Below are positions 11,201 through 23,437 of a stretch of 64,000 nt of DNA, one piece after another. The number at the start of each line of letters is the position of its first letter. Position 1 is the stretch's first letter. A program made the position numbers and the translations under genes. Below the pieces are notes generated by a model, which saw nothing but the letters and a program-made list of their open reading frames with translations, searched no databases and was not told the origin of the DNA. Source of the stretch: Aphelenchoides besseyi (lineage: Eukaryota; Nematoda; Chromadorea; Rhabditida; Aphelenchoididae); NCBI GenBank assembly GCA_024699855.1, contig JAMPIQ010000003.1:3348001-3412000 (forward strand). The letters run 5' to 3'.

Positions 11201-12119
11201 GATTTCCAGATGCACCGCTTTGTTTAGCTGGGTTACTCTGCGTCCCAGATTGTGATGAAGTCGATGATTGCGATCCAGTAGATGGTTGTGATGAAGTTGA
11301 TTGAGTAGGCTTTTTGCCAGCAGTTTGTTGTTTTCCCGAATTCCCATTCTGCTTATTGGTTGCATCCGAATTTGTGTTGGAAGGCGTTTTATCGGGAGTA
11401 TTCTTATTGTCAGCTTGTTTTGTCGGTTGTGTTTCTTTTGGATTTTCAGTCTTGACGGGAGTCGACTGACTTTGAGGTTGTTTGTTCGTCGAGTCTTCTT
11501 TTCCACTTGATTTTGGCTTTGGGGTTGATTTTTGCGGAACCTGTGTGGGCGGAGACTTCGTAGTTTTAACCGTTGGTACTCGTCTTTTCGGAACTTTCTT
11601 CGGTCGACCACGATTTGCTGGTTTGCGGTTTTTGGTCTTAGGTTTCTGTGGTCGACGTTTGGGTTTACGAGGCTGACGTCTCTTCTTTGGTGCTGGACGA
11701 CGTCGGTTCTTTCTTGTCGTTTTCTGACGACAAAGGTTACAGGTTTTGCTGCATAAGCTCAGTTTAGTTGACCGTGCGATGTTATGAGCATTACAAAAAC
11801 CGGTTTGAAGGAAATGACCACACCTTAAATGAGTACCTTGGTTTCGTAATCAAACTTTTTAACTTACATTGGAGAGCGATCTTTGCATGTATCCGGAACG
11901 CACATTCCACATTCCATTGCACAGAACCGACGCATCATCGATGCAAAAAGCTTATTGCTGCAGTGACCATCGGAAAGAAATGCCTTACAGTTTAGAGCGA
12001 GATCTACAATCAAAGATCCAATAATCATGTCTTCGTCAATATTACAACTTACTATTACATTTAGCGTTCACTGATGTTATTGCCCAAACAAATACAACGA
12101 GAAACTCGTACGTTTTCAT
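8271..12119 (-). CDS. Secreted ShKT-domain protein with giant Ser/Gly/Gln repeat (mucin-like)
   Basis: Exons 12053-12119, 11868-12003 and 8271-11823 join in phase to 1,251 aa. The start is a signal peptide (KTYEFLVVFVWAITSVNA). Two six-cysteine ShKT domains follow (NCKAFLSDGHC...CGMC and CGHFLQTGFC...CNLC), then about 60 residues rich in Arg/Lys/Pro, about 120 of Lys/Thr/Ser/Gln/Pro linker, then about 960 residues of tandem repeat built on NPAKQSGASGNQPSTGSQ. The tail is Gly/Ser-rich with two ISSG repeats, GLFGGGG and VTKKP. Ser/Thr density suggests O-glycosylation and a role in cuticle, surface coat or secreted glue; that is inference. The third exon has no ATG in its coding frame, so a simple ORF scan reports only out-of-frame products of up to 1,084 codons. 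Frame choice rests on the ShKT cysteines running straight into the repeat and a natural C-terminus. Confidence 0.88.
8367..11290. repeat. Coding minisatellite, 69-bp unit with shorter and longer variants
   Basis: About three dozen units of 69 bp (23 codons), with variants that gain or lose blocks such as SSTSSQSG or swap in STSTGQTTG. All block sizes are multiples of three, so frame is kept. Runs of neighbouring identical units (for example 8720-9170) point to recent unequal exchange or slippage. Confidence 0.9.
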
Positions 12120-12727
12120 ATTGCTTACGTGAAATTGTGAATCTCGATTTCGACGCTTCTTTAAATACTGGAAGATATCGGCAAAGTTGGTTGTGTGTTT
12201 GTAAAAGTTAACTTCCGACAGGATCTTTTCGGAGTTAAAAAGCAGGTGTTTACGTTTAACAAACGATTCCGTTTCACAGCTAACATAACATCACATTGCG
12301 GCCAAGTCGTTCCTTGCTCGAATACACTGAACATACTTACCTGAAATATCGCGTACTTGATGTTCACTAATTAAATTCTGGTGTTTGCACAGGTCGATCG
12401 TTCACTTCAAAAAACCGTCAAATTGTGAACTCGGACCAATTTCACTGCAATTTGGAACTAAATGATAGATTTGTTATTTCGAGTATTTCATTTTTTAAGT
12501 GCACTTCCGAATTGATACTTTTGTTTGGTGCTCATATCGTACTTGATGTCTGATGATTGCTAATTAACGTCGTATTTTCGATCCAAGTTTATGAAATGCA
12601 TTTAACAATCAAGTGACACACACAACAAATAAGATTTAACGTATAAATTAGAAACAATGAAGTTAAGAACAATCAATTTGAGTATACGGTTAATAAAACA
12701 GAAAGAGCTACGAAAGATGTTCAGTTC
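12120..12727. other. Intergenic: promoter side of ShKT gene and 3' flank of Brr2
   Basis: No convincing gene. The part near 12,120-12,400 lies upstream of the ShKT start codon and should include its promoter; no motif is clear. Confidence 0.4.
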
Positions 12728-15700
12728 TTAATCTTTACGACTACGTGAATCATTTCCCAGAATAGAAATTGGGATATCGAACTCCTGATCAGCGCCAAGG
12801 TACGAATCGCACATAAAGTAGAGTTTGAGTTCGTGCTTTCCAGATTCCGGAATGACGAAATCGAGACGAACTTTGTTTGACGTGTTGACGGTGAGACGTT
12901 TGATTGACAACAACTGGTTGGTTTTCTTTTCACCAACAATCAACCACCATCCTTCTTCTTTTCGTTGTTGTGGATAATAGGGAGCAACAACTGGCGGTGC
13001 GACTCCATCGACGTCTGTACCTTCTTCACGTTCCATAACCACATCCAATTGAATGGTTTCACCGGCAGTTGGCGATTTGGTGACAATTTCGTGTTGAACT
13101 TCAATTGATGGATAAGCATTGCAGAAACGAGCAACGGCCGAAAGCTGATTTGGCGTCATGCTAAGGAGCTGTTCGCGAACATCGTCGTCCAAATCCAAAA
13201 GCTCGTAAACGGTCTTGACATTCCGCTCATTACAACGTTTCAAGAAATCGGCTGTGCAATGCGGCAATTGTTTCAAATCCGGTTCTCCAGAGTACATTGC
13301 TTGAGTAAGCATTTGAGAAAGTTCCATCGCATGAATTGCTGGTGATAACCAACCATTGCTATAAACCACGTAATAATGAAATACGAATAAATTCAAATTA
13401 CCTGCTCAGAACATCAACACAAGCTTGAACCAATCGAACGGCTTTAAGAACAACCTTCTCGGTATCGCGATTCAATTCGGCAGTTAGTTGAATGCGCGAA
13501 AGATGAGCATTCAATAACAAGTTGACCTTAACATGCGGATCACTCCATTTCTGGCTCTTCTTTTGGTTTGGCAATTTCTCGGCCAACTTCATCAACGTCA
13601 GTTCTTCTTTGTGTCGAATCGGAATATCGTTGAACTCACTGGCATTGGCAATAATTTCCAGTAAAGCCGAAAGCTTAGTTCGTTGTCGCAACGACAATGA
13701 GAACAATTCTATCGTCGTATACGTGATGTAGTAGTATGCACTGATAATTCCCAAATTCAACGGGTTCGTGTTGTAGTCGTCTTGAATTGCAATACAATGA
13801 CTGTTCTCCAAATCTTTGAGCGTGTTTTCAACCAATTCGGAAAGTGCATCCGACAAATGACGATGAGTAACTCCTTGGAGACTGTAGTAGTTCGGGTTTT
13901 GAGTCATACGACGATAGAGAAGAGTCCATGTCAAATAATCAATAGCATCCTGCTTGTTCTCAATGTTTTTGGTAACAACTTCAGCGTTGAAATGATCGTG
14001 TAAACAATGATCCAAATGCGACTCGACAGGCAACGGTTCGGACAAAACTTTTCGTAGAAATTCGGTTTTCGAAGACTGACACATGATCACACATTTAGCT
14101 AAACAATCGAGTAAATAACAAGCTTCTCATTTGTTTCTTACCATCATCGTCTTGTTCAGGTCGATTTGCCAACCCAATCATATGCAAAACGTCAACGACC
14201 GGATAATCTTCGTTTACGTGAACTCGTCCGTTGTAGAACTGTGTGTCCATAATAACAACCAAATACGATTGAACGTTCACTTGATAACACATGGTACGTG
14301 GCACGATCAGAACCTAGAATTGGGGTCAATAATCGCGCACAAGCAAAATCACGAACCTGAATAACTCCTGCGGAAAAGAGCTCTTCAACGATGCTGATAT
14401 CCGATTGTTGAGTTCCTTCATGATAGAAACCGACTCCACTCGAGACGGTATCACGTAGTGTTGGATCGGAGATTTTATTCAAAAGTTTCGAAAAGAATTC
14501 ATCTTCAGCGCCCAAATGCACGAAACGACGTGGCTGACGATCAGCGTGTGCCAAAGTCAACAAATCGACGGCGGTCGATCGAGTTTGACGTCGTGTTGGT
14601 ACGAAGATCAATGCCGGTTTCGGATTCAACTTTCCGCCGTGACGACAAACGGCCGAATACACGGGGCGTATCATCGCCGCCAATCGCGAAGCCATGTGAG
14701 AAAGATTGAAACTCTAAAAACATTTCTATTCATTTCTACGATATGTACTTACCATCAATTTGACATCCAATTTGATTGGACGTGCAGTTGGAGGAAAATT
14801 GTACAACGTACAACCGAGCCATTGAGTGAAATCACGAGCGTTTTGAAGCGAAACTGAAAGCGTAACAATTCGAAGTTTCGAATCCAACTGATTTCCCATG
14901 TATCGCATTCGAGAGCAAACGACCTCGAGAACTGGACCTGTAGATCCACCGACCATGTGCAAGTCGCCAACAATAAACAACTTGACGGCTTGTACTCCTT
15001 TGCGAGTTTTCCATCGACGTGAAATGTTGTCCCACTTGTCGGCGGTGGCAACAACCACGTCGCCATGATTTAAAAGCTTCAAATCAGTTGCCGGTTCACC
15101 AGTCAATAAAACGATATTTTTGTCGAAAACCGGTCCAATTCGACTTTTCCAATCTTTGTAGACCTAAAAACTGAGTGTCAAACACTGGGCAGAAACTTTC
15201 TAATCACCTTCTGAGCAATCTCTTCCAATGGACAGCAATAAACGGCTTTAGCACTGGGATCGTTATGTTCGAAATGACGAATCAATGCAAACTCGGCGCA
15301 CACCATTTTTCCACTGCCATTTGGAGCTCCAATGAAAACATTCTCATTCGAGTCGTATATTGTACGAAAAACTGAATGTTTGTCAACTTAATAGATCGTT
15401 AGTGAACTAACCTTGGGTTTGAATTGGATTAAAGATTCGGATGTTCTTCTGAACAAAAACTTTTTCAGCTTGTGGATTACTCAATGCCGACAAGGGAAGC
15501 GGTTGAAGATCGAGAAGTTCAGTTGGTGGTGGATACTTTTCGGGCAAAACCAAATGTCGGAAAGAAACGGGAAGAACCGTTTCACTTCCCAGCCAACGAT
15601 CCGACACGATGCGAATGAAATACAACGGCGGAAGAGGTTCGAATACCGGAACGTACATTTTCACAACATGTTCTTCTTCGTAATATTTCCTGAATTGTGC

Positions 15701-18700
15701 GATCATCAAGTTTGCTGTGAATCGAAAGACTTACTGTTTGAGCAAAAAGTATTCGTGATGAAGAATTTGTTCGCCGTTCACATCTTCAACGAAAATCCAA
15801 AATCCTTCAGCATTTCCGTGAACTTTTTCGTCCCAACGAAAATCAGAAGTGATGGCCAATTCGACTTTCAAAGTCGCTCGTGTGATCGGTAGAATCAATG
15901 TGGTCATGTCGAGTTTCGGAATTTGACGAATTAGTTTGTACAAGGGTTTGCCCATTTTCGGTACACGAATCAATTCACCCAATTGGTATTCGTTGTAATC
16001 GTACAGACGTTCAAATGGAATGTTTTTCTTGTCTAACGAACGAACCACATCGATTGGAATCTTTTTGAATTGATGCAACGGATTCAACGACTGCCATTGT
16101 CGTGCCTGAACCATTTTGCACAATCCCAAAACCTTCAACGCCAATTGAGCCCAACCACGATAGAGAACAATCTCGAAAATGGCGCGGAAAAGTCGACCTG
16201 CTGATTGCGAAATGAAAACCATGTCACTTTGAAGTACAAAACCATCAAGTTTTAATTGTGAAATGTAAGCCTGAAAACGATAACAATAAGCGATTACTTG
16301 AATTGAGCTATACCTGAAGGAGAACATTGACTTTAGCACTCGGTTCATCCAACGACTCCTTGATTGGAATCGGAACATGTTCGGCCAATTTCTGCAGCTC
16401 CAATTTCTCCTCTTCTCGCACGTGAATGTGTTTGAATTCGGAAGACATCGAAAAGATTCGGAAGAGATCTGTTTCGGTTGCTGTTTCTTTGAGCAGTTTG
16501 TTGTACGTTTCCATTGATTCGGAAGTGACGTAGTAGTGCGAACTGATTCTTCCCAATTCTGTCGCTTGAATCAAGCCACTCTTCTTGTCGTATTTGATCA
16601 AATTGCCTCGATCGAGCATCAGAGCGGCGGTGTGAATCAAATCAGCACGAGGTTGATCCAACAATTTGTCGTTTTCCTAAAAACAAAACGAAATCTTTAA
16701 ACTTGCAATTTGTTCATACCGCAACTTCGTGCGAAATGCTGTAAAGTGGTGGTGCGTGAATCATACGCACGTAAAGATACGTATAACCCAACCAATCCAT
16801 AGCATCGGTGACGTTGTTGATGGTTCCCAAAACAATTTCCGCATTCAACATGTCCGGCAATTTGGAAATCATTTGGCTTTCAACCGGCAATTGCTGATTC
16901 ATTAAAGACAAATAAAACTGCAATTCCGAGTTGTGTGTGATCAGAATTCCCTTTCCGCGTTCGTCGTATTGCGGACGACCAGCTCGACCCATCATCTAAA
17001 ATGGAGAAATAACTCACAAGTAGCAATCGTATTCAATACCTGCATGATATCCAAGGCTCCCAATTCTGTCCAACAACCCTTCTCCGGATTGTAGATTTGA
17101 GTTCCTTTAATGATGACGGTATGTGCCGGAAGATTGACACCTACAAATTTTAAAGAATAAGCTGTTTGATTAACTGAAAACTAACCCCAAGCCAGAGTTG
17201 CAGTAGAGACCAGCACCTAAAACATATTTCTATAGGGTAATTCACGACTAAACTAACTTGTAAATGTTTGTCAGCAAAAAGATCTTCAACCAACGTTCGA
17301 TCAACACGACTCATTCCAGCATGATGGATACCAAAACCATACGGTAATAAGTCTTTCAATTCGTGATTCTTTGCGTTTTCTGCTTCTGATCGAAGGATTT
17401 CGGTCGATGCAGAGCCTTCACGTAAAAATGCACTCAAAGTGTCACGTTCCAAGCACGCGTCTCGAAGTGCTTTCGCGGTTTTGGCGGTCTCTTTGCGCGA
17501 ATGAACAAAAATCAGAATCTGAAATCCTTCAAGATTAACAGTCTTATGTTGTGCTTAAATATACCTGAGATTTTCCTGCATGTTCCATCACTTTTTCGTA
17601 GACTATTTCATTCATTGCTTGATAACGTTTGAGTGCTTTTTTCTCCGTAATTCCAATGTACTCTTGTTCCAACGGTACGGGACGATATGAGTTGTCGAAA
17701 TAGAAAAGATAAGTGGTACCCTTTTTTTTGTCAACGTTTTCATCGGCTTCGACTTGTCGTTTCACGCGCAAAAACGTTGCAACATCTTGGTAATTAGGCA
17801 AAGTAGCCGAAAGACCGACCAAACGACAATAATCTTTGGTTTGTTCCATTTGACGAATTGTACGTGCAACAATGGCTTCGAGCACCGGCCCACGATCGTC
17901 GTGAAGCAAATGAATTTCGTCGATGATAATCAAACGAACGAGTTGGTTGTACGCTCGTTCTCCACCTTTTCGTGTTATGATGTCGTACTTTTCGGGCGTA
18001 CAAACGATCACTTGTGTGGCCATGAACTGCTCTTTCGACATTTGAACGTCTCCGGTCATTTCACCGACCTGAAAATACACAAATGAAAACGATTAGTGAT
18101 GCGAATACAAGCCTCAATGTTGTACGGTTCCAAACGTTTTTTGAAGCTTCCAACCATCTCTTGTACCAGCGATCGCATTGGTGCAATGTAAATGCACTTG
18201 AACTCGTCTTTCCGTACGCTTCCATCTTCGTTCATGTGCTTTGACATTTCGCGAAGAATACACATCACAGCGACATTCGTTTTTCCGGCACCTGTTGGAG
18301 CGCAAATCAAAAGATTTTCGTCGTCGTGTAATGCGGATGGAGCAATTTGCGATTGAATTCGATTCAACGTCTTGAAGCCGGCGAATCCGGGACGTGCCCA
18401 CTTTGGAAGATCGTCAATGGCAATCAACTTCTCGTTCTTCGCAAATGGTTTCGGTTTCAGAGCCGGAACGTAGACCACTTCGTAGTTTTTCTTTTGTTTC
18501 CGATAGGATCCTTGAGGCAACTCGCAACGTTTGTTGCTCATCAGATGTGATCCCTGACTGAATGCAATGTCTTCCAAATCCAAAACTTTGCGTGTTTGTG
18601 ACCAATTGCCGGACGAAAGTGCATCTCCTCCTGCTTTCGCTGCTCGTCGTTGTTGTGCTTTTGCTTCTCGACGTTCAACATCGGTCATTTCAACGTCTCC

Positions 18701-19980
18701 CTGATTACCACCGCGCAATTGATCCAAAATGTAGTGCAAATCAGAATGCTGTGACATCTCTTCTTCGATCTTGATTCTCTCTTCCGGATTTGCTTGTTTC
18801 AATTTGGTACAGTAGTAGATCATACGACGATTCTCGCGCAACGTTTTGATCACATCAAAATTGTTGAAACCAAGAAGAACAACGAGAGCTGTTTCACAAG
18901 ATCTGTCGTCATTTGTATCCTAAAATCAACTATTTCGGTTATAACATGAAAACATACCTCGAGGATTCGCATAATTTCTCTGACTTTTTCTTGTGCAACT
19001 GTTGGCTCATAGATTTTGGTCATTGCACGTTGAATCCAATGGGCATCGACATCCACGGGTCGAAGTCGTTTTTCAGTTCCACCATCTTTTTCCTTTTCAG
19101 CTGCATCCGAACGTTGAAGGGTTCCATCGAACACCGCTTCTTCGCCTTGATCGTCCTCGTCTTCGGTATCGTTTTCATCCCGAATTTCGCGGACATCTCT
19201 TTCAGCTTCGTCGTCTTCTTCATCAAATTGAACTGGTACGCCTTGAGTCTCATCGATTTCATCGTTCTGAAAGGACAGTTACTATAGTGGACTTAAAACT
19301 GAACTCACTTCTTCGGCATCGTTGATGGTCAAATCGAAATCAGTAATTTTCTTTGACAGATTCACCAAAACAGCAAACCGTTCGTCCGGCAACTTGTTAA
19401 TCAAAGCTTCCACTTCACCACGTTTATCGTTTTCGCGTATTGAATCCGCTTTCAGAACCTTGAGAACTTCTTCGGTTGCACTGACCAAAATGTCTTGAGT
19501 CTAAAAATCAAATTTAAAAGAAATCTTGTATTCAACCCACCACATCGCCAAGTGATTCCTGAACATAGGACAAAAGCAAACCAAAGGTGTTTTTGGTTTC
19601 TTGAGTTCGCGGTTTGTAATCGCCAACGAACTCACCGGTTTCCACCATTGAACGTCCCTTTTTCGTCGTATCTTCTTTTGCTTTTTTTCTAAATGAAGAA
19701 TATAAAAAATGAGATATTTTCGGCTTCCCACCTCGGAGGTTTGTCTTTGGTTGCCGTACCTCGTTGGTATCGATCTCCCATTCGGTAACCCTTGAGAACA
19801 TCACGACTAAGCGGCATAACTTCACCAGTCGGTTCATCTCGACTCCGACGGTCCGTGAGATTGTAGTCGACTTGAAGAACGAGATTACTGTTCTAGAATT
19901 TGCTCTTACTTCAAAATATTCACCAGCCAACTCACCTGTCGATATTCGTATTGTTGAACGCGGGCGAGTTCGTCCGCCAT
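12728..19980 (-). CDS. snrp-200: U5 snRNP helicase Brr2 / SNRNP200
   Basis: About 19 exons with short introns encode a full-length Brr2, the ATPase that unwinds U4/U6 during spliceosome activation. The start [13 protein letters not shown] (19936-19980) and next exon [14 protein letters not shown] match the family N-terminus. First cassette: [12 protein letters not shown] (motif I), [11 protein letters not shown] (II), [11 protein letters not shown] (III), a winged-helix/Sec63 unit to about 15,730. Second cassette: [11 protein letters not shown] and VGDLHMVGG replace the Walker motifs, then a second Sec63 unit and a C-terminal beta-sandwich ending NDSRSRKD. The C-terminal cassette is catalytically inactive in known Brr2 proteins, so its decay is expected, though here motif I lacks the catalytic Thr and motif II its Glu. 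No break in the gene is seen. Confidence 0.95.
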
Positions 19981-20299
19981 TTCTGCAAGTGATGTGCAAA
20001 GTCAACGGATGAGATCTGGAACAAGAAGTTTAGAGGCAATGAACACGCTAATAGAATGGAGATTTTCACGAGTTTTATTGGAATTCAAACAAAAAGTCCA
20101 GACATCCGATTCAGGATTTGCAAGAAGGAAAACGAACAACTCGCAGCAGACGATTTTATCCAAAATGCCAAAAAACAAGCGGCAAAGTTTTCGCAACTCC
20201 GCTGACTTGAATTCAATCGCGTTGGGAGCGACGTTCGTTAGAAGCGTAATATTCGTGGCTCGACGACGACTTTTGGCGATCTCCATTGAGTCCACGGAA
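19981..20299. promoter_or_regulatory. Divergent promoter region between snrp-200 and blos-1
   Basis: The two start codons face away from each other across about 320 bases, so both promoters must lie here or overlap their 5' ends. I see no clear TATA or other motif. Confidence 0.45.
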
Positions 20300-20820
20300 A
20301 TGATCCGCGATCATGCCGCCAAACAGCACATCAGAAAAGAGATGCAAGGTCCGTTGTTTTGTCTGTTGGTTTCCGTTAAAATCAATTGGATTTCAGAGAA
20401 ACGAAAAAGCGAAGCTGTGGTTGCCGCTCAGACGTTCACCAACGCGGTGGTCGATCACTTGAATTTACAGTACGTTGAAGCTAATTTCTGTGTTTCTTTT
20501 GTCGTTTCAGAGTCTCACGAGCTTATCAGAACCAAAAACGTTTGGATGTCGAGTCGAAGCGTTTGGAGAAAAACGCCGAGCAGTTGAGTCGTGTGGCCGA
20601 TGGTTGGATGGAGATGATCGCCTCCTTCAACTACGCACTCAAAGTTGGAATCAACCCTTTACTTTGTTCAGTCTTATTTCAGGAAATCGGAAACGTGGAC
20701 ACGTGGTCGAAGGCGATCGAAAAGGACACGGCGATAATCTCGCAAACACTCGAAGAAGCACACAAAAGTAAACAACAAATTTATTTATCAAACGATTTAT
20801 ACATTAAAAGAAATGAATAA
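20300..20820 (+). CDS. blos-1: BLOC-1 subunit 1 (BLOS1/GCN5L1)
   Basis: Exons 20300-20348, 20397-20469, 20511-20643 and 20683-20820 give 130 aa. BLOS1 belongs to the BLOC-1 and BORC complexes that sort and position lysosome-related organelles. The family pattern is clear: MIRDHAAKQHIRKEMQEKRK, then AVVDHLNLQVSRAYQNQK, then GWMEMIASFNYALKEIGNV with DTWSKAIEKD near the end. It is helical throughout with no transmembrane part. It converges with the PYM gene: the two stop codons are only about 95 bases apart. Confidence 0.93.
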
Positions 20821-20914
20821 TAGATAACTGAGGTCGTTGACTTCAGGAAAAATCGGTACTCTCGACTCGAATGTTCCATTTGAACCCGTGGTTGGATCCG
20901 AAACTCCATCGTCA

Positions 20915-21540
20915 TCATGAATTGGCATTCAGTTTGTTCAGTTCTTCCGTCAATTTGTCGATCTCATCAAGAAGTTGCGGTCGTCGTTCGATTTTCTCCA
21001 ACTGCGTTTTCTCCGGCTTCTCCAATTCGCCATTCGCTATTTTCTCCTAAACAGTTGACTGTAAACATTCGTTGCGAATAAACCGCTTGCCTTCAATTTG
21101 TCAATGTCATTGACTTTCTTTTGCACATTGTGGATCTTCTTTTGCAAGTGATCTTGCGGAGTAATGGCAACGTTCTTCGGTTCTGCGGTCGAGTTTGCCG
21201 ACTGTTCGTTCTTCTTACGTTGCTCTCGAATCTCGTTAGCCTGTTTCTGAAGCTCCTTGGGCGACCAGCCGACCGGAAACTTCGATGTAGTACCTTGTCG
21301 TTGGGTCGCTTCGATTTGCGCTTTACATTGGTATTTCGGGCGTTCGTCCGCTGGTACGTAGCCTTCTTTTACTTTCACCGCTTTTCTCCACGTTCCATCA
21401 GGCCGTTGACTTGCCGGAATGTAAACGTTTCCTGAAAGTAAGGAGCTCAATAAAATAAATCTGTGGTTCGAAGTTTTCACACGAATCGACTTACCATCAC
21501 GCGATTTGATTCGCCGATCACCACCTGCTGTTTCGGACAT
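20915..21540 (-). CDS. PYM, partner of Y14-Mago (exon-junction complex disassembly)
   Basis: Exons 21495-21540, 21091-21431 and 20915-21046 give 172 aa. The N-terminal block [16 protein letters not shown] then [14 protein letters not shown] is the Mago-Y14 binding region. The C-terminus is the conserved helix [18 protein letters not shown] followed by [21 protein letters not shown] removes exon-junction complexes from translated mRNA in the cytoplasm. The last intron (21047-21090) starts GCAAGC: removing it joins KLK to EKIANG as in relatives, whereas reading through adds an unrelated stretch and loses the conserved end. A small ATG-containing stretch at about 21,610-21,670 may be a 5'-UTR exon. 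Confidence 0.9.
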
Positions 21541-21897
21541 CGCTTTCGTCTTATGAAGAGAAAATCACTGCTTGTTTGAACAGAAAAGACGAATTCTAAT
21601 TACCTGATGTCCAGTCCAGTTGTTGTCATTATGCCACTGCTGAGTTTGTTTTCTTTGTCGGACATCTTTTCGACTTTCTGCTTTTAGGGAACTTTGTAGT
21701 CACCAGCTGGTTATTTCAGTGGCTACGTCGATTGATCGATAGCAAAAACGACTGTGATCAATTTCATGTCATTTTATTTCGAATGTCAAGTTGGACTTTG
21801 CACATCACCGTAATAACTATGTACGTAAAATTACAGCAAGAACCCGAATTAATCAATGTACCGTAGTGCTATTATTATTGCTTATTATCGAAGTTGA
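21541..21897. other. Spacer upstream of PYM; possible 5' exon
   Basis: On the minus strand an ATG-led stretch (MSDKENKLSSGIMTTTG) ends at a GTAATT donor near 21,604 and could splice into the PYM 5' end. The frame does not continue, so it is more likely untranslated leader than coding. Otherwise AT-rich spacer. Confidence 0.3.
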
Positions 21898-23437
21898 TCA
21901 GGAATAACGTCGAAAGACTGGTGGGATACCGGATAGGCGACGTTGTTTGTCGGTCATGGAACGTATGATTGGGAATGTTTGAAGAAGCGAATGGTAACAA
22001 ATATGTTGAAGAGTTTCGGTTATTCTAAAAAACAATGTATTGAATATCAAAGGCCTTTTGTTACATACCCAATCTTCGTGCGATAAATCGAACGTAGAAT
22101 AGGACTTGCAGTTTTAGTCCTATCTATAGCCATAATCATTAGAGTCGACTTGTCGACGATTTGAAAGTGGGCGAACGGAACACTCAGTTGAATTTGTAGA
22201 TTCGCCCATTGAAGTGACTGTAAGTCCAAATAGGCAAAAGCGTAGAGTCCTTCATCGTGTGATTCTCTCGACTCGTAACCGAACATTGCTATCACTCCTT
22301 GACCAAATGGTGCTGTTTGCATCTAAAATTTCATTGCAATTGGATTCTTTGCATTCGCTTTTTACGTTGTCGACAAGGCGATCTCTGCATTTGAACGGAA
22401 AGTTGTCTTCTGCCAACTTTGTTGCGTAATTGTTCACGAGACCGGTTTGCAGATTTGCCAAATAAACCGAAAGTTCGCAACAAGTCTTCTCGATTCCATC
22501 GTTAATGCACATGTAGTCTTCGGGAACCCCGTCGATTTCGCTCAATCGCTGACGCACATCGTAGTGAAGTTTCAATGACGGAGTTGACTCGATTCTGCCA
22601 TCATTCAACCGGTAGATGTAATTGGCGAATGAAGCGCTGTCCAGCAGGTAAACTTGATCGTTCAATGCTCTTCGAATGGACGTTTGTTCGATGTGCGGTT
22701 GTGGAAGAGTGATTTCGAAGGCATTCACATACTCCTCTTCGAAATCGAGAGTACAAATCGCCGCGCCAAAATTCTGTTGATTGTCCCTGAAAACTTGTGG
22801 AGTTGCAGAAATTTGCCATTCAAGTACCGATAGTTAATGATTCCGACGTTCTCCCCGCATTCTTCAAAATCGATAATTTCTGCGGCCGATAACTCGCCGT
22901 TTGCTGTTCGAATCGCTCGAAACTTCAACTCACTGAAACAAATTGGACCAAATAACCTCAACATTACAGCACTCGATTACCATTTGCGACCCGTAAAAAT
23001 GTCGAGAACAACCAAAGAGCTTCCGTTCGTCGAATTTGCACGAACAACGTAAACAAAATGGGGATTCGAACTGAAGGAAAAGTGCACAACATCGTGATCT
23101 AATGCTCGTGACTGATCAGTTGTGGTCGTTAGTCGCCAAATCTCTTGGAATGGTGAGACGACGACCATCGTTGTGTAACCTAAAGCACAAAATATCGACG
23201 ATTTCAAAGCGAATAGGAAGCTCCCGATTAATAGATTGAGGTCAATCGGTTGCACGAGAAATTTATGGACGGCAGTTGGGCGGCGATTTTGGAAAATGCG
23301 AGCGATGAGAGTTGCGCATGGATACGCGTTGGATTCATCGCTACGAGCGCGTGAAGGACATTTCCCGCAAACAAGACGTATGTGGATTGGTGGGTAAAAA
23401 AAGAGGAAAATCTCCGTTCCGAATACGAAACAACCAT
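21898..23437 (-). CDS. Unknown protein, probable beta-propeller
   Basis: Downstream exons are firm: 22981-23179, 22828-22932, 22366-22786, 22069-22322 and 21898-22024 join in phase through GT-AG introns of 42-48 nt. They give strand-rich sequence with short hydrophobic strands (MVVVSPFQEIW, HFVYVVRANS, SLVVLDIF, GAAICTLDF, EGLYAFAYLDL, STLMIMAID), several cysteines and a basic end (MTDKQRRLSGIPPVFRRYS). The alternation suggests propeller blades; I recognise no family. The 5' end is unresolved: an ATG frame at 23435-23437 looks coding, but I could not connect it in phase to the exon at 23179. A second open frame runs straight through instead. Confidence 0.6.

Noticed and set aside
8357..11611. 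1,084-codon minus-strand ORF of His/Arg/Leu/Asn repeats
   Set aside because: It is out of frame with the signal peptide, the ShKT domains and the natural C-terminus. The multiple-of-three repeat keeps it open by construction.
20002..20295. Minus-strand 97-aa ORF upstream of Brr2
   Set aside because: Overlaps the divergent promoter and has no exon links or recognisable protein.
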